Part shown: positions 7,460 through 15,205 of the stretch, piece after piece | How positions within the stretch are numbered: the stretch's first letter is position 1 | Layout of the letters: each line of letters opens with the position of its first letter | Assembly (NCBI GenBank): GCA_035499735.1 | Contig: DATJYC010000061.1 | Location: 1-26,416, forward strand | DNA from: VBDM01 sp035499735 | GTDB taxonomy: Bacteria; Pseudomonadota; Gammaproteobacteria; Burkholderiales; SG8-39 | Length of the DNA: 26,416 nt | Reading direction: 5' to 3' | The notes under the pieces: generated by a model | Database searches by the model: none | Seen by the model: the letters and a program-made list of their open reading frames with translations, nothing else | What the model was told of the DNA's origin: nothing | Translations under genes and position numbers: made by a program

Positions 7460-7966
7460 GTGAACATCGACAAGACGCAGCAGCCGACCGGAGAGCGCAA
7501 CGGCGCATCCGGTGCCACGTCCGCGCTCGAGCGGCTGCCGCACATCACCAAGCGGGTGTGCCTGCTGTGGCAGCACCCGGAGTTCGACGCCTTCACCTCG
7601 CATCTGCTCATGGACTCCCGCGACGGGAAGCGGCAGGGGCTGCCCTGGGACGTCGCCGAGGAGCTGCTGTTCCTCGCCGAGCTGCGCGTGGTGAAGCGCG
7701 CCATCGTCGCCTCCGGCGTGACCGGCCAGCCCTTCTGGGAGGTGTTCAACCAGATGATGGCGAACGCCGAGGCCGCGGCCCAGCAACTGCAGCACGAGGC
7801 ATGGGACGACCCGATGAAGAACAAGGACGTCGGCCGCGCGCTGCACCCCGGAGGGGAGTTCAGCCGGCCGCCCGCCAACCTCACTCGGACGAGCACGAAC
7901 TTGGCCCGGACGGACACCAGGAAGATGCGCGTCAAGAAAGGCTGGCTGGCGCGCTTGTTCGGCTAG
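7460..7966 (+). CDS. Hypothetical protein
   Basis: I do not recognise this 168-residue protein. It starts at a GTG preceded by a G-rich stretch (GGGGGGCCG) that could serve as ribosome-binding site. There is no signal peptide or membrane segment. After a polar N-terminus, a helical core of about residues 25-115 carries ERLPHITKRVCLLWQHPEF, SHLLMDSRDGKRQGLPWDVA and EELLFLAELRVVKRAI. The tail is Asn/Thr/Arg-rich, disordered-looking and ends basic (KKGWLARLFG). The DSRDGKRQGLPWDVAEELLFL segment looks like a conserved bacterial unknown family. Its 3' end overlaps the convergent DNA ligase gene by 35 bp. The 170 bp upstream hold no clear regulatory element. Confidence 0.7.
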   Translation: MNIDKTQQPTGERNGASGATSALERLPHITKRVCLLWQHPEFDAFTSHLLMDSRDGKRQGLPWDVAEELLFLAELRVVKRAIVASGVTGQPFWEVFNQMMANAEAAAQQLQHEAWDDPMKNKDVGRALHPGGEFSRPPANLTRTSTNLARTDTRKMRVKKGWLARLFG

Positions 7967-9503
7967 CCTCGTAGATCGCGCGCACGGTCGCCATCGTATC
8001 GGCCTCGCCGGCCGTCTTGTCCTCCCGGTAGCGCTTCACGCGCGCGAAGCGCAGCGCATAGCCGCCCGGATAGCGCGCGCTCGCCTGGATCTCGTTGAAC
8101 GCGATCTCGGCGACGAGCTCCGGCCGCACGCGCACCACTTGGCCTTCCCGCGAGGTCTCCTCGGTCACCTTTAGCGACAACAGCTTCTCGGTCTGCCAGG
8201 CGAGCATCCTGTCGGTCATGCCCTTGAAGGTCTTGCCGAGCATGACGTAGCCGCCGGTTTCCGGGTCTAGGGCGCCGAGGTGCAGGTTGGAAAGAAAGCC
8301 CTTGCGGCGCCCGCTTCCCCATTCGACGGCGATGACCACGAGGTCGAGCGTGTGGGCGCGCTTGACCTTGAGCCAGCCGGCGCCGCGGCTTCCGGCCTCG
8401 TAAGGCGCGGCCAGCGCCTTCGCCATCACGCCTTCGTGGCCTCGCGCGAGCGCGTCTTCGTAGAAAGCCTGCGCCGCGGCAGGGTCGCCGGTCACCAGGC
8501 GCGGGATGACGAGATCGCGCGGCAGGAGCTTCGCGACCGTGCCGAAGCGGTCCTCCGCCTTCGCCGCAGTGATGTCCTCGCCGCTGGCCAGCAGGCAATC
8601 GAAGAAGAAGACGCTCAAGGGGCGCTCGGCGCGCCTCGCTTCGACCTCGAGGCGGCTCCCGAAGCGCGACATGGTGTCCTGGAAAGGGTGGGGCTTGCCG
8701 TCCGGCCGGAGCGCGATCGCCTCGCCGTCGAGGACCAGCTCGCGCTCGCCGCAAGCGCGCAGCGCCGCGACGATCTCGGGGACAGCGGATGTGACCTCGT
8801 TCAGGTTTCGCGTATAGACGCGTATCTCGCCGCGCGACTGATGCGCCTGAACACGCACGCCGTCGAGCTTCCATTCGAACGCAGCCCTGCCGAGGCGCTG
8901 GAGCGCGTCGGCGACGTCCGCCGCGGTCTGCGCGAGCATGGGCTGCACCGGCCGGAACACGGTCAGCGCGAAGCGTGAGAGGCCGGCTTCGCCCTCGGTG
9001 AGCGCGGCCTGCGCGACCGCGGGGAGGCCGCCGGCGCGCATCGCCGCGGCCCGCACCTTGGCAGACGGAAGGCCGGCAGCCTTCGCCACGGCGTCGAGCA
9101 TGATGCCTTCGAGGGCTCCCTGGCGCAGCTCGCCGAGGAGCAGCCGCGCGAGGAAGTCCTGCTCGGGGACGGTCGCGCGGGCGAGGAGGCGGGCGAGCAG
9201 GCGCGCGCGCTCCGCGGCCGACCCTTCGCCTTTCACGCCGGAGAGATGCTCGAGGCATTGATCGACTTCCGCCAGCGTGAGCTGCGGCGACGCCGACGCG
9301 GTTGCGGCGAGCGCTTCCTTTATCGCGGCCCAGCCGACGCCGACTCTGCCCTGGCGCAGCTCGCCGCTCAGGTAGGCGACGCCGAGCCCGATCTCGGGCG
9401 GCGCGAGCCTGCGCAGGCATTCCGACAGCGCGTCGATCTTGGCGAGCCGGCTGCGCGTCGCGCCGACGCGCTCCGAGGCGGCAAGGAGCTCCGACAGGAG
9501 CAC
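7932..9503 (-). CDS. ATP-dependent DNA ligase (LigB/archaeal-type, with N-terminal DNA-binding domain)
   Basis: This 523-residue protein seals DNA nicks using ATP, in addition to the NAD-dependent LigA that bacteria normally rely on. An all-helical DNA_ligase_A_N domain (about 1-175) carries the family phrase SGELRQGRVGVGW. The adenylation domain has motif I WKLDGVRVQ with the adenylated Lys212, motif III LVLDGEAIAL, motif IIIa VFFFDCLLASG, motif IV HEGVMAKAL and motif V WLKVKRAHTLDLVV. An OB-fold domain closes the C-terminus. The domain order and length fit the actinobacterial LigB/archaeal group rather than LigD. No Ku or polymerase domain is present, so this is repair rather than NHEJ. The start is a GTG 6 bp after the DUF423 gene, implying co-transcription. 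Confidence 0.92.
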   Translation of the reverse strand: MLLSELLAASERVGATRSRLAKIDALSECLRRLAPPEIGLGVAYLSGELRQGRVGVGWAAIKEALAATASASPQLTLAEVDQCLEHLSGVKGEGSAAERARLLARLLARATVPEQDFLARLLLGELRQGALEGIMLDAVAKAAGLPSAKVRAAAMRAGGLPAVAQAALTEGEAGLSRFALTVFRPVQPMLAQTAADVADALQRLGRAAFEWKLDGVRVQAHQSRGEIRVYTRNLNEVTSAVPEIVAALRACGERELVLDGEAIALRPDGKPHPFQDTMSRFGSRLEVEARRAERPLSVFFFDCLLASGEDITAAKAEDRFGTVAKLLPRDLVIPRLVTGDPAAAQAFYEDALARGHEGVMAKALAAPYEAGSRGAGWLKVKRAHTLDLVVIAVEWGSGRRKGFLSNLHLGALDPETGGYVMLGKTFKGMTDRMLAWQTEKLLSLKVTEETSREGQVVRVRPELVAEIAFNEIQASARYPGGYALRFARVKRYREDKTAGEADTMATVRAIYEASRTSAPASLS

Positions 9504-9509
9504 GGGGAT

Positions 9510-9890
9510 TCAGGCCTTGCCCACTGCCGCGAGGAAGAGCGCCCAGGCGGCGATGAAGGCGATTCCGCCGGCCGGGGTGACGGTTCCGAGCCACCGCTCG
9601 CCCGAGAGCGCGAGCGCGTACAGGCTGCCGGAGAAAAGAACGATCCCGGCGAGCATCAGCCAGCCCGACCACCTGAGAAGCGCGGAACCGGGCAGATGGA
9701 TCGTCACGACGCCGACGGCGAGCAGGCCGAGCGCGTGGAAGGCATGGTATTCGATCCCGGTCCGCCACACGGCGAGCATCTCGGGAGCGATGCGGCTCCT
9801 GAGCGCGTGCGCCCCGAACGCCCCGAGCGCGACGGCGAGGAGCGCGGCGGCGGCCCCCGCAACCAGGAATGTCTTCGCGCCTGCCGGCAT
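9510..9890 (-). CDS. DUF423 family small membrane protein (YgdD-like)
   Basis: This 126-residue protein has four predicted membrane helices. It shows the DUF423 signature: GALGAFGAHAL-like (here ALGAFGAHALR), then WRTGIEYHAFHALGLL, LFSGSLYALAL and a final TPAGGIAFIAAWALF. The family sits in the inner membrane and has no established biochemical role. A GAAGGAT ribosome-binding site lies 4 bp before the ATG. It is the first gene of a two-gene unit with the DNA ligase. That pairing gives no functional clue. The MaoC-like gene starts divergently only 24 bp away, so the two promoters must overlap. Confidence 0.9.
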   Translation of the reverse strand: MPAGAKTFLVAGAAAALLAVALGAFGAHALRSRIAPEMLAVWRTGIEYHAFHALGLLAVGVVTIHLPGSALLRWSGWLMLAGIVLFSGSLYALALSGERWLGTVTPAGGIAFIAAWALFLAAVGKA

Positions 9891-9903
9891 GGGATCCTTC
9901 CGC

Positions 9904-9909
9904 TAAGAT
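9904..9909 (+). promoter_or_regulatory. Putative -10 element of the MaoC-like gene
   Basis: TAAGAT ends 5 bp before the GTG start. If it is used, transcription would begin at or next to the start codon and the mRNA would be leaderless. No -35 box is clear. The site overlaps the region upstream of the divergent DUF423 gene. Confidence 0.3.
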
Positions 9910-9914
9910 GCTGC

Positions 9915-10376
9915 GTGGCCAAGATCGTAATCCCCGGAATCGACCGGCTCAAGGACTGGGTCGGCAGGGAAGTGGCGGTGACGGAGTGGATGACCGTCAC
10001 CCAGGAGCACATCGACGAATTCGCCGACGCCACCGGCGACGACCAGTGGATCCACGTCGACCGCGAGCGTGCGGCGCGCGAGTCGCCCTACGGAACCACG
10101 GTCGCGCACGGCTTCCTGACGCTGTCGCTGCTGCCGTCTTTCTTCATGGACGCCATCGAGATCCAGGGCGCGCGCATGGGGATCAACTACGGCCTCAACC
10201 GCGTGCGCTTCACCGGGCCCGTGCCCGCGGGTTCGCGCGTGCGCGCGCGCTTCCGGCTCGCCTCGGCGGAGGACATCGAGCAGGGCGTGCAGATGGTCTG
10301 GAACGTGACCGTCGAGCTCGGGGGCGCCGACAAGCCCGTGCTCGTCGCCGAGTGGATCACCCGGCGGCACGCCTAG
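9915..10376 (+). CDS. MaoC-like (R)-specific enoyl-CoA hydratase/dehydratase
   Basis: This 153-residue hot-dog-fold protein carries the hydratase 2 motif: ATGDDQWIHVDRERA at about 39-53, with catalytic Asp42 and His47. The downstream segments GTTVAHGFLTLSLLP and INYGLNRVRFTGPVPAGSRVRAR are typical of MaoC/NodN-like dehydratases. Members hydrate trans-2-enoyl-CoA to (R)-3-hydroxyacyl-CoA, feeding fatty acid or polyhydroxyalkanoate metabolism, or act on other CoA thioesters. I chose the GTG at 9915, which gives an MAKIVIPG start. The open frame continues upstream only through sequence antisense to the ligase and DUF423 genes. It converges with the multihaem gene 12 bp downstream. Confidence 0.9.
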   Translation: MAKIVIPGIDRLKDWVGREVAVTEWMTVTQEHIDEFADATGDDQWIHVDRERAARESPYGTTVAHGFLTLSLLPSFFMDAIEIQGARMGINYGLNRVRFTGPVPAGSRVRARFRLASAEDIEQGVQMVWNVTVELGGADKPVLVAEWITRRHA

Positions 10377-10388
10377 GCGCCTCGATAG

Positions 10389-12605
10389 CTAGCGCCCTCC
10401 GAGCGCCGGATCGTCCGGGTTGATCGCGGCGAGGCGTTTCAGGTAGCTCACGGCTTTCTCGGGGTGGCCGCTCTGCTGCTCGAACGAGGCGAGCGCGAGA
10501 AGGATGTCGCGGTTGCCGTTCGCCCTCGGCAGCGCCCGCTCGAGCACGCGCAGGGCATCGCCGCGCCGGCCGGCGTCGTCGAGCGCGAGCGCGTAGAGAT
10601 ACGCGGCGTCAGCATCCGCGCTGGCCGCGCCCGCGAGCAGCTTCAGCGCCTCGGGCTTGCGCTTCTGGCGCACGAGCGACAGCGCGAGCGCGCGCGTGAG
10701 GGCGGGATTGCGCGGATGCGCGGCGAGCGCCTTGCGCAGCAGCTCCTCGGCCTCGGCCTCGCGCCCGGCGGCGCGGTAGAAGTCGGCGAGATTCACCAGC
10801 GCGGGGACCAGCACCGGATCGAAGGCGAGCGCCGAGCGGTACGCGGCCTCGGCTTCGGCGGCTCGCCCGCGCGCAAGGTAGAGATTGCCCAGGCCGATGC
10901 GTCCCTCGGGCCGGTCCTGGTTGGCGCGGTGGCTCTCCTCGAGCTCGGCGAGCGCGGCGCTGAAAGCCGCGCGGTTCGATTCGCCGATCGCGGCGTCCGG
11001 AACCGTCGCGAGCTGGCGCGCCGCCTCGATGCGGACCGCGCGCACCGGGTCGCGCAGCGTCGGCGCGAGCCAGTACAGGCGCTGCTCGCGCGGCATGGAA
11101 TCGAGGCCGGCGACGGTCGCCTGCCGCACCAGCGGGTCGGCGTCCCGGATGGTGTCGCCGATCACGCGGGCGGAGAGCGCGCCCGGGTAGCGCGCGAGGA
11201 GCGCGACTGCGGTGGCGCGCACGATCGCCGGCTGGCCACTGTCGTCGACGACCTTCGTCAGCGCGGCCACGGCGCCGGGCGCGCCGCGCCTGCCCGCGGC
11301 CAGCGCCTCGCCGTAGTGGGGCGAAGGACGGTAGTCCGGATGCCGCCTCGATATCTCGGCCGCGGCCCACTGCGGCGTGCGGTCGCGGTGGCAGCCGTTG
11401 CAGGCGTTCAGCGTGCCGATCGCGACAGTCAGGTCGGGGCGGGGAATGCGGAAGCTGTGGTCGGCGCGCGGGTCGACGACCATGTAGGTGGTTCGGGGTG
11501 CATGGCAGTCGACGCACGCGCTCCCGGGCTTGCCCGGAGCGTGGAAGTGGTGCGCGCGGCTGTCGTAGTCCTCCTTCTTCAGTCCGCTCACGTCGATGCC
11601 CGCTCGCGCGTCCGGTTTGTCGGCGTTGTGGCAGCGCGCGCACAGCGCGTTGCCTTCGGCCTTGCGCGCGCCGCTGTGCGCGTCGTGGCAGTCGGAGCAG
11701 CGCACGCCTTTCTGCGCCATGCGGCTCTGCAGGAACGAATCGTATTCGTAGTCTTCCTCGAGGATCTGGCCGTCGGCGTAATAGACGCCTTCCTCGAGCA
11801 GCACCGGCAGGTGCGTGTCCATCAGCGGCCGGCCGTAGACGTAGTCGGGCGCGATCACGCTGCGGCGCGAATGGCAGCGCGCGCAGGCGTCGATCTGCAC
11901 CCGGTTGCTCGTCGCCCTGAGATCGACCGCGAAACCGGCGGCGGCGTCCAGTCCCCTGGCGTTCGGATTGGCTTTCGCCCAGGCGACATGCATCGAGCCC
12001 GGACCGTGGCACGCCTGGCAGCCGACGTCGATCTGGAACCAGCGCGTGTCGTAGCTGTCCTTGGCGGGGTCGTAGTTCTTGCGCAAGCCGGTCGAATGGC
12101 ACTCGGCGCACATGAAGTTCCAGTTCTGCGAAGGCTTGGTCCAGTGCAGCTCGTCGCGGTGATCGATGCGCTCTCGCGGGTAGAGGTGGAACCAGCGCTT
12201 GCGCTTCGTGTCCCAGGCGACGGACAGCGCCTGCAGCCGCCCGCCGGGCAGCTCGAGCAGGTATTGCTGCAGGGGCGAGACGCCGAAGACGTACTTCACC
12301 TCGTAGTCCGAGAGCCTCGCGTCCGGGCCGTCGGTCGTCACGATGAACTTGCCGTCGCGGCGCGAGAAGCGCGTTCCGAGGCCGTGCGAGGCGAAGCGCG
12401 CATCGTTGAAATCGCCGAGCACGGTCCGCTCGTCCGCGGCCTGCATCGCCAGGTCGTGGTGCGAGCCCTGCCATAGCCGGTGCTGCTCGGGATGGCAGGA
12501 AGCGCAGGACTGCTCCTCGACGAACTTCGCCGGCGGAGCGTCGGTACCGCGGCTGCAAGCGGCGAGAGCCGATGCCAGCACCAGCGATCCGACGGCGACG
12601 CGCAT
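10389..12605 (-). CDS. Octahaem c-type cytochrome lipoprotein with HEAT and TPR repeats
   Basis: This protein of about 738 residues starts with a lipoprotein signal (LASALAAC, lipidated Cys17). The first 415 residues form a cytochrome c554-like multihaem module with eight CXXCH sites, near residues 34, 166, 196, 241, 303, 322, 364 and 402. Many extra His residues could serve as distal ligands. HEAT-like helical repeats (IVRATAVALLARYPG, PLVRQATVAGL, AVRIEAARQLA) occupy about 445-545. TPRs (GLGNLYLARGRAAEAEAAYR, VPALVNLADFYRAAGREAEA) fill the rest. It should be a periplasm-facing electron carrier or multihaem reductase with a protein-binding tail. The substrate is unknown. I preferred the ATG at 12605 over a GTG at 12623 because a TACAAT box lies between them. 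Confidence 0.88.
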   Translation of the reverse strand: MRVAVGSLVLASALAACSRGTDAPPAKFVEEQSCASCHPEQHRLWQGSHHDLAMQAADERTVLGDFNDARFASHGLGTRFSRRDGKFIVTTDGPDARLSDYEVKYVFGVSPLQQYLLELPGGRLQALSVAWDTKRKRWFHLYPRERIDHRDELHWTKPSQNWNFMCAECHSTGLRKNYDPAKDSYDTRWFQIDVGCQACHGPGSMHVAWAKANPNARGLDAAAGFAVDLRATSNRVQIDACARCHSRRSVIAPDYVYGRPLMDTHLPVLLEEGVYYADGQILEEDYEYDSFLQSRMAQKGVRCSDCHDAHSGARKAEGNALCARCHNADKPDARAGIDVSGLKKEDYDSRAHHFHAPGKPGSACVDCHAPRTTYMVVDPRADHSFRIPRPDLTVAIGTLNACNGCHRDRTPQWAAAEISRRHPDYRPSPHYGEALAAGRRGAPGAVAALTKVVDDSGQPAIVRATAVALLARYPGALSARVIGDTIRDADPLVRQATVAGLDSMPREQRLYWLAPTLRDPVRAVRIEAARQLATVPDAAIGESNRAAFSAALAELEESHRANQDRPEGRIGLGNLYLARGRAAEAEAAYRSALAFDPVLVPALVNLADFYRAAGREAEAEELLRKALAAHPRNPALTRALALSLVRQKRKPEALKLLAGAASADADAAYLYALALDDAGRRGDALRVLERALPRANGNRDILLALASFEQQSGHPEKAVSYLKRLAAINPDDPALGGR

Positions 12606-12610
12606 GCCGA

Positions 12611-12616
12611 ATTGTA
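12611..12616 (-). promoter_or_regulatory. Putative -10 element of the octahaem cytochrome gene
   Basis: On the minus strand TACAAT (five of six consensus bases) ends 5 bp before the ATG at 12605, predicting a leaderless transcript. It lies downstream of the alternative GTG at 12623, which argues against that longer start. No convincing -35 box is seen. Confidence 0.35.
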
Positions 12617-12633
12617 GACGCACCGCCGCTTCT

Positions 12634-12641
12634 GCTACTTT
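12634..12641 (+). promoter_or_regulatory. Putative extended -10 element of the DUF3301-fpr operon
   Basis: TGC followed by TACTTT forms an extended -10-like element ending 6 bp before the ATG of the DUF3301 gene. It sits back to back with the octahaem gene's -10 box in a 42-bp divergent region. The hexamer matches consensus at only three of six positions. Confidence 0.25.
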
Positions 12642-12647
12642 CCCCGC

Positions 12648-12959
12648 ATGGACTGGGACGTCGTCGCTCTCCTCGCCCTGGCCGCGCTTGCCTGGCTGTG
12701 GTACGACAGCATGCGCGCGCGCGAGCGCGCCGTGGCCGCGGGGCAGGCGGCGTGCGCGCGCGAGCGCCTGCAGTTCCTCGACGAGACGGTCGAATGCACC
12801 TCGGTGAGGCCGGCGCGCAACGCGGCCGGGCGCCTGCAGCTGCGGCGCGTCTACCGGTTCGAGTTCTCCGACGACGGTCGCAACCGCCGCTCGGGCAGCA
12901 TCGTCATGCTTTCCGCCGAGGTAGAATCGCTGACGATGGAGCCTTTCCTGTTGCAGTGA
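12648..12959 (+). CDS. DUF3301 family membrane-anchored small protein
   Basis: This 103-residue protein has one N-terminal membrane helix (VVALLALAALAWLWYDS). A short soluble domain follows with the DUF3301 pattern: ARERAVAAGQAAC, LQFLDETVECTSVRPARN, GRLQLRRVYRFEFSDDG and a GSIVML strand. The family is found mainly in gamma- and betaproteobacteria, and its function is unknown. It is the first gene of a four-gene operon. Its TGA stop overlaps the GTG start of fpr (GTGA), so the two should be translated together. Confidence 0.85.
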   Translation: MDWDVVALLALAALAWLWYDSMRARERAVAAGQAACARERLQFLDETVECTSVRPARNAAGRLQLRRVYRFEFSDDGRNRRSGSIVMLSAEVESLTMEPFLLQ

Positions 12960-13714
12960 ACTCCCCGGCGGTCAAGCAGAGGTGGATCGAAGGCACGGTC
13001 GCGGCCCAGCGCCGCTGGACCGGGCGGCTGTTCTCGCTCATGGTCGAGGCCGACATCGCCTTCGAGGCGGGGCAGTTCGCCAAGCTCGGGCTGCAGGTCG
13101 AGGGCGAGATGCTGGCGCGCCCGTACTCGTTCGTGAACGCGCCAGGCGAGCGCCCCCACGAGTTCTACTACGTGACCCTGCCCGGGGGGCCTCTTACGCA
13201 GCGGCTGTGCACGCTGCAGGCGGGGGACCGGATCTATCTCGCGCCCAGGCCGGCGGGATTTCTCGCTCTCTCGGAGGTCCCGGATGGCGAGAATCTCTGG
13301 CTCGTCTCGACGGGAACGGGGATCGGGCCCTTCCTGTCCATTCTCAAGACCGAGGCGCCCTGGAGCCGCTTCAGGCAGGTGGTGCTGGTGCACGCGGTGC
13401 GCCTGGCCGAGGAGCTGACCCACCGCGACACCGTCGAGCGGCTGCTGCGCCGGCATCCCGGGCAGATGCGCGCGGTCTCTTTCGTGAGCCGCGAAGCCTC
13501 TGCGGAGGCGCTGCCGGGGCGCATTCCCGCGGCGATCGAGGACGGACGCCTGGAGTCGCGGACCGGGGTAGTCCTCTCGGCGGAGAAATCTCAGGTTATG
13601 ATCTGCGGCAACCCGGACATGGTGCGGGATACCAGCGCCGCTCTGGCCCGGCGCGGCATGAAGAAGCACCGGCGCCGCGATCCAGGGCATATCACGGTGG
13701 AGAACTACTGGTGA
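12956..13714 (+). CDS. fpr: Ferredoxin/flavodoxin-NADP+ reductase (Fpr)
   Basis: This 252-residue FAD enzyme moves electrons between NADPH and ferredoxin or flavodoxin in the cytoplasm. It supports Fe-S and radical-SAM enzymes and the oxidative stress response. The FAD site RPYSFVN is at about 55-61, the NADP-binding STGTGIGPFLSIL at about 118-130, and the second NADP motif MICGNPDMV near 216-224. The C-terminus ends VENYW, the aromatic tail typical of the bacterial Fpr subclass (E. coli Fpr also ends Tyr-Trp). The GTG start overlaps the DUF3301 stop, and its own stop overlaps the next gene's GTG. An open frame continues upstream of this start, but it only runs through the DUF3301 gene in another frame. 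Confidence 0.93.
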   Translation: MNSPAVKQRWIEGTVAAQRRWTGRLFSLMVEADIAFEAGQFAKLGLQVEGEMLARPYSFVNAPGERPHEFYYVTLPGGPLTQRLCTLQAGDRIYLAPRPAGFLALSEVPDGENLWLVSTGTGIGPFLSILKTEAPWSRFRQVVLVHAVRLAEELTHRDTVERLLRRHPGQMRAVSFVSREASAEALPGRIPAAIEDGRLESRTGVVLSAEKSQVMICGNPDMVRDTSAALARRGMKKHRRRDPGHITVENYW

Positions 13715-14568
13715 GCTGGAGAAGACTTCTCGTGCTCGCGGTGTGCGCGCCGCTCGCTTCTTGCAGCGCCACGCGCTTCGCGTACGACAACGCCGACACC
13801 GCGCTGCGGTTCATGAGCTCGAGCTACCTCGACCTGGACGCCGCGCAGGCCGAGGAGCTGCAGCTGCGCATCGTCCGCTTCCACCAGTGGCACCGCGCCA
13901 ACGAGCTTCCCGCGTACGCGGCCCTGATGAGGAGCGCGAGCGAGCGCGCGGTCCGGGGCATCACCGAGGGGGATGTCGCCTGGGGGCTCGCCGCCGTGCG
14001 CGCCCGGTACCGCGGGTTCGCGGCCAAGGCGGCCGAGGACGCCGCGCCGGTCCTGGCGACGCTCTCCGCGGAGCAGATCGCCGCGCTCGAGCGCAGGCTC
14101 GACGAGAACAACGAGAAGTTCTCGAAGAAGTACCTCTCCGCGGATGCCGACGTGCGCCGGCGCGCGCAGGCGAAGCGCATGCTCGAGCGTTTCCGCGACT
14201 TCGCCGGCGACCTCAGCCCCGAACAGGAGGCGCGCATCGAGCGCTTCGCGCTCGTCCACGAGAGCCACGTCGCGCTGCGCTTCGAGGACCGGCGGCAATG
14301 GCAGCGCGAGATGCTCGCGGCGCTCAGGACGAAGCAGCCTGCCGCGGACCTGGGCCGCGCCCTGGCCGGGATGTTCGAGAGGCCCGAGCGGCGGCGTACC
14401 GAGGCGTTCATCCGCCAGGACAGGGCCTGGGACGAGGACCTCGGCCGGCTCATCGCCGAGCTCGACCGCTCGCTTTCGCCCCGCCAGCGCGCCCACGTCG
14501 TGCGGCGCCTTTCGGACTACGCCGACGACTTCGCCGCGCTCGCGGGCGAGAAGAAGGAGGCGGCGTGA
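13711..14568 (+). CDS. DUF6279 family lipoprotein
   Basis: This 285-residue protein has a lipoprotein signal (LVLAVCAPLASC, lipidated Cys19). A motif near the mature N-terminus (RFAYDNADTALRFMSSSYLDLD) is typical of the DUF6279 family. The rest is long, charged, mostly alpha-helical and rich in Arg, Glu and Ala, with likely coiled-coil stretches (LSAEQIAALERRLDENNEKF, LSPEQEARIERFALVHESH). No catalytic motif is evident, and the family has no known function beyond probable envelope location. The GTG start overlaps the fpr stop and its own stop overlaps the next GTG. This is the third gene of the operon. Confidence 0.8.
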   Translation: MSWRRLLVLAVCAPLASCSATRFAYDNADTALRFMSSSYLDLDAAQAEELQLRIVRFHQWHRANELPAYAALMRSASERAVRGITEGDVAWGLAAVRARYRGFAAKAAEDAAPVLATLSAEQIAALERRLDENNEKFSKKYLSADADVRRRAQAKRMLERFRDFAGDLSPEQEARIERFALVHESHVALRFEDRRQWQREMLAALRTKQPAADLGRALAGMFERPERRRTEAFIRQDRAWDEDLGRLIAELDRSLSPRQRAHVVRRLSDYADDFAALAGEKKEAA

Positions 14569-15074
14569 GCGCGCGGCTGGCCGCTTTCGCCTGCGCGCTG
14601 CTCGTCGCCGGCCAGGCATCGGCCGCCGGCGGCACCATGAAGCCCTGGGACAGCGGCCCCACGCCGCCGCTCGCCCTGCGCGACCTCTCGGGCAAGGAGC
14701 ACAAGCTCGCCGACTACAAGGGCAAGGTCGTGGTGCTCAATTTCTGGGCGACGTGGTGCGATCCCTGCCGCGAGGAGATGCCCGCCATGCAGCGCCTCCA
14801 GGACAAGCTCGCCGGCCGGCCGTTCGTCGTCCTCGCCGTCGCCTACGGCGACGGGCCGCCGCGGATCAACGCCTTCCTCAAGGAGACGCCGGTGCGCTTC
14901 ACCGTGCTGCTCGACCGCGACACCTCGGCCGCGACCGCCTGGAAGGTGAAGGTTCTCCCGACCACGCTGGTGATCGACCCGGAGCAGAAAGTACGCCTCG
15001 TCGCGGTCGGCGATATCGGCTGGGACACCCCCCCGGTCGAGAATGAGATCAGGAAGCTGCTGCCGCCGCGTTGA
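14565..15074 (+). CDS. TlpA-like periplasmic thiol-disulfide oxidoreductase
   Basis: This 169-residue protein has an N-terminal Sec signal (AAFACALLVAGQASA) and a thioredoxin fold of the TlpA/ResA type. The redox centre is ATWCDPCREEMP with Cys65 and Cys68, and the cis-Pro loop is KVLPTTLVID. The usual entry strand KVVVLNFWATWC is present. Such proteins reduce periplasmic disulfides, often during cytochrome c maturation. That would suit the neighbouring octahaem cytochrome and the two-haem peroxidase, but the link is inference. It closes the four-gene operon, with its GTG start overlapping the stop of the DUF6279 gene. Confidence 0.92.
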   Translation: MSARLAAFACALLVAGQASAAGGTMKPWDSGPTPPLALRDLSGKEHKLADYKGKVVVLNFWATWCDPCREEMPAMQRLQDKLAGRPFVVLAVAYGDGPPRINAFLKETPVRFTVLLDRDTSAATAWKVKVLPTTLVIDPEQKVRLVAVGDIGWDTPPVENEIRKLLPPR

Positions 15075-15103
15075 GCCGTCTACCACGGGCGGAACGCACG
15101 AAA

Positions 15104-15109
15104 TATAAT
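15104..15109 (+). promoter_or_regulatory. Putative -10 element upstream of the transglutaminase-like gene
   Basis: A perfect TATAAT stands out in GC-rich sequence, 97 bp before the ATG and 30 bp after the preceding operon ends. No -35 hexamer is recognisable at 16-18 bp upstream. It suggests a separate promoter and a 5' leader of about 90 nt. Confidence 0.4.
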
Positions 15110-15205
15110 GGTAGTGAAGTCTCCGCCGAGAGGTTCTCCTGGCAGGACGCCTCGGTTCCGTCGCCAGTGTGGCGCGATTCCCCATAAATTCTGAGGAGGT
15201 CCACC

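Noticed and set aside
10464..12476. A 670-codon open frame on the plus strand
   Set aside because: It is fully antisense to the octahaem cytochrome, which has eight haem motifs, a signal peptide and repeat domains. The frame has no recognisable domain.
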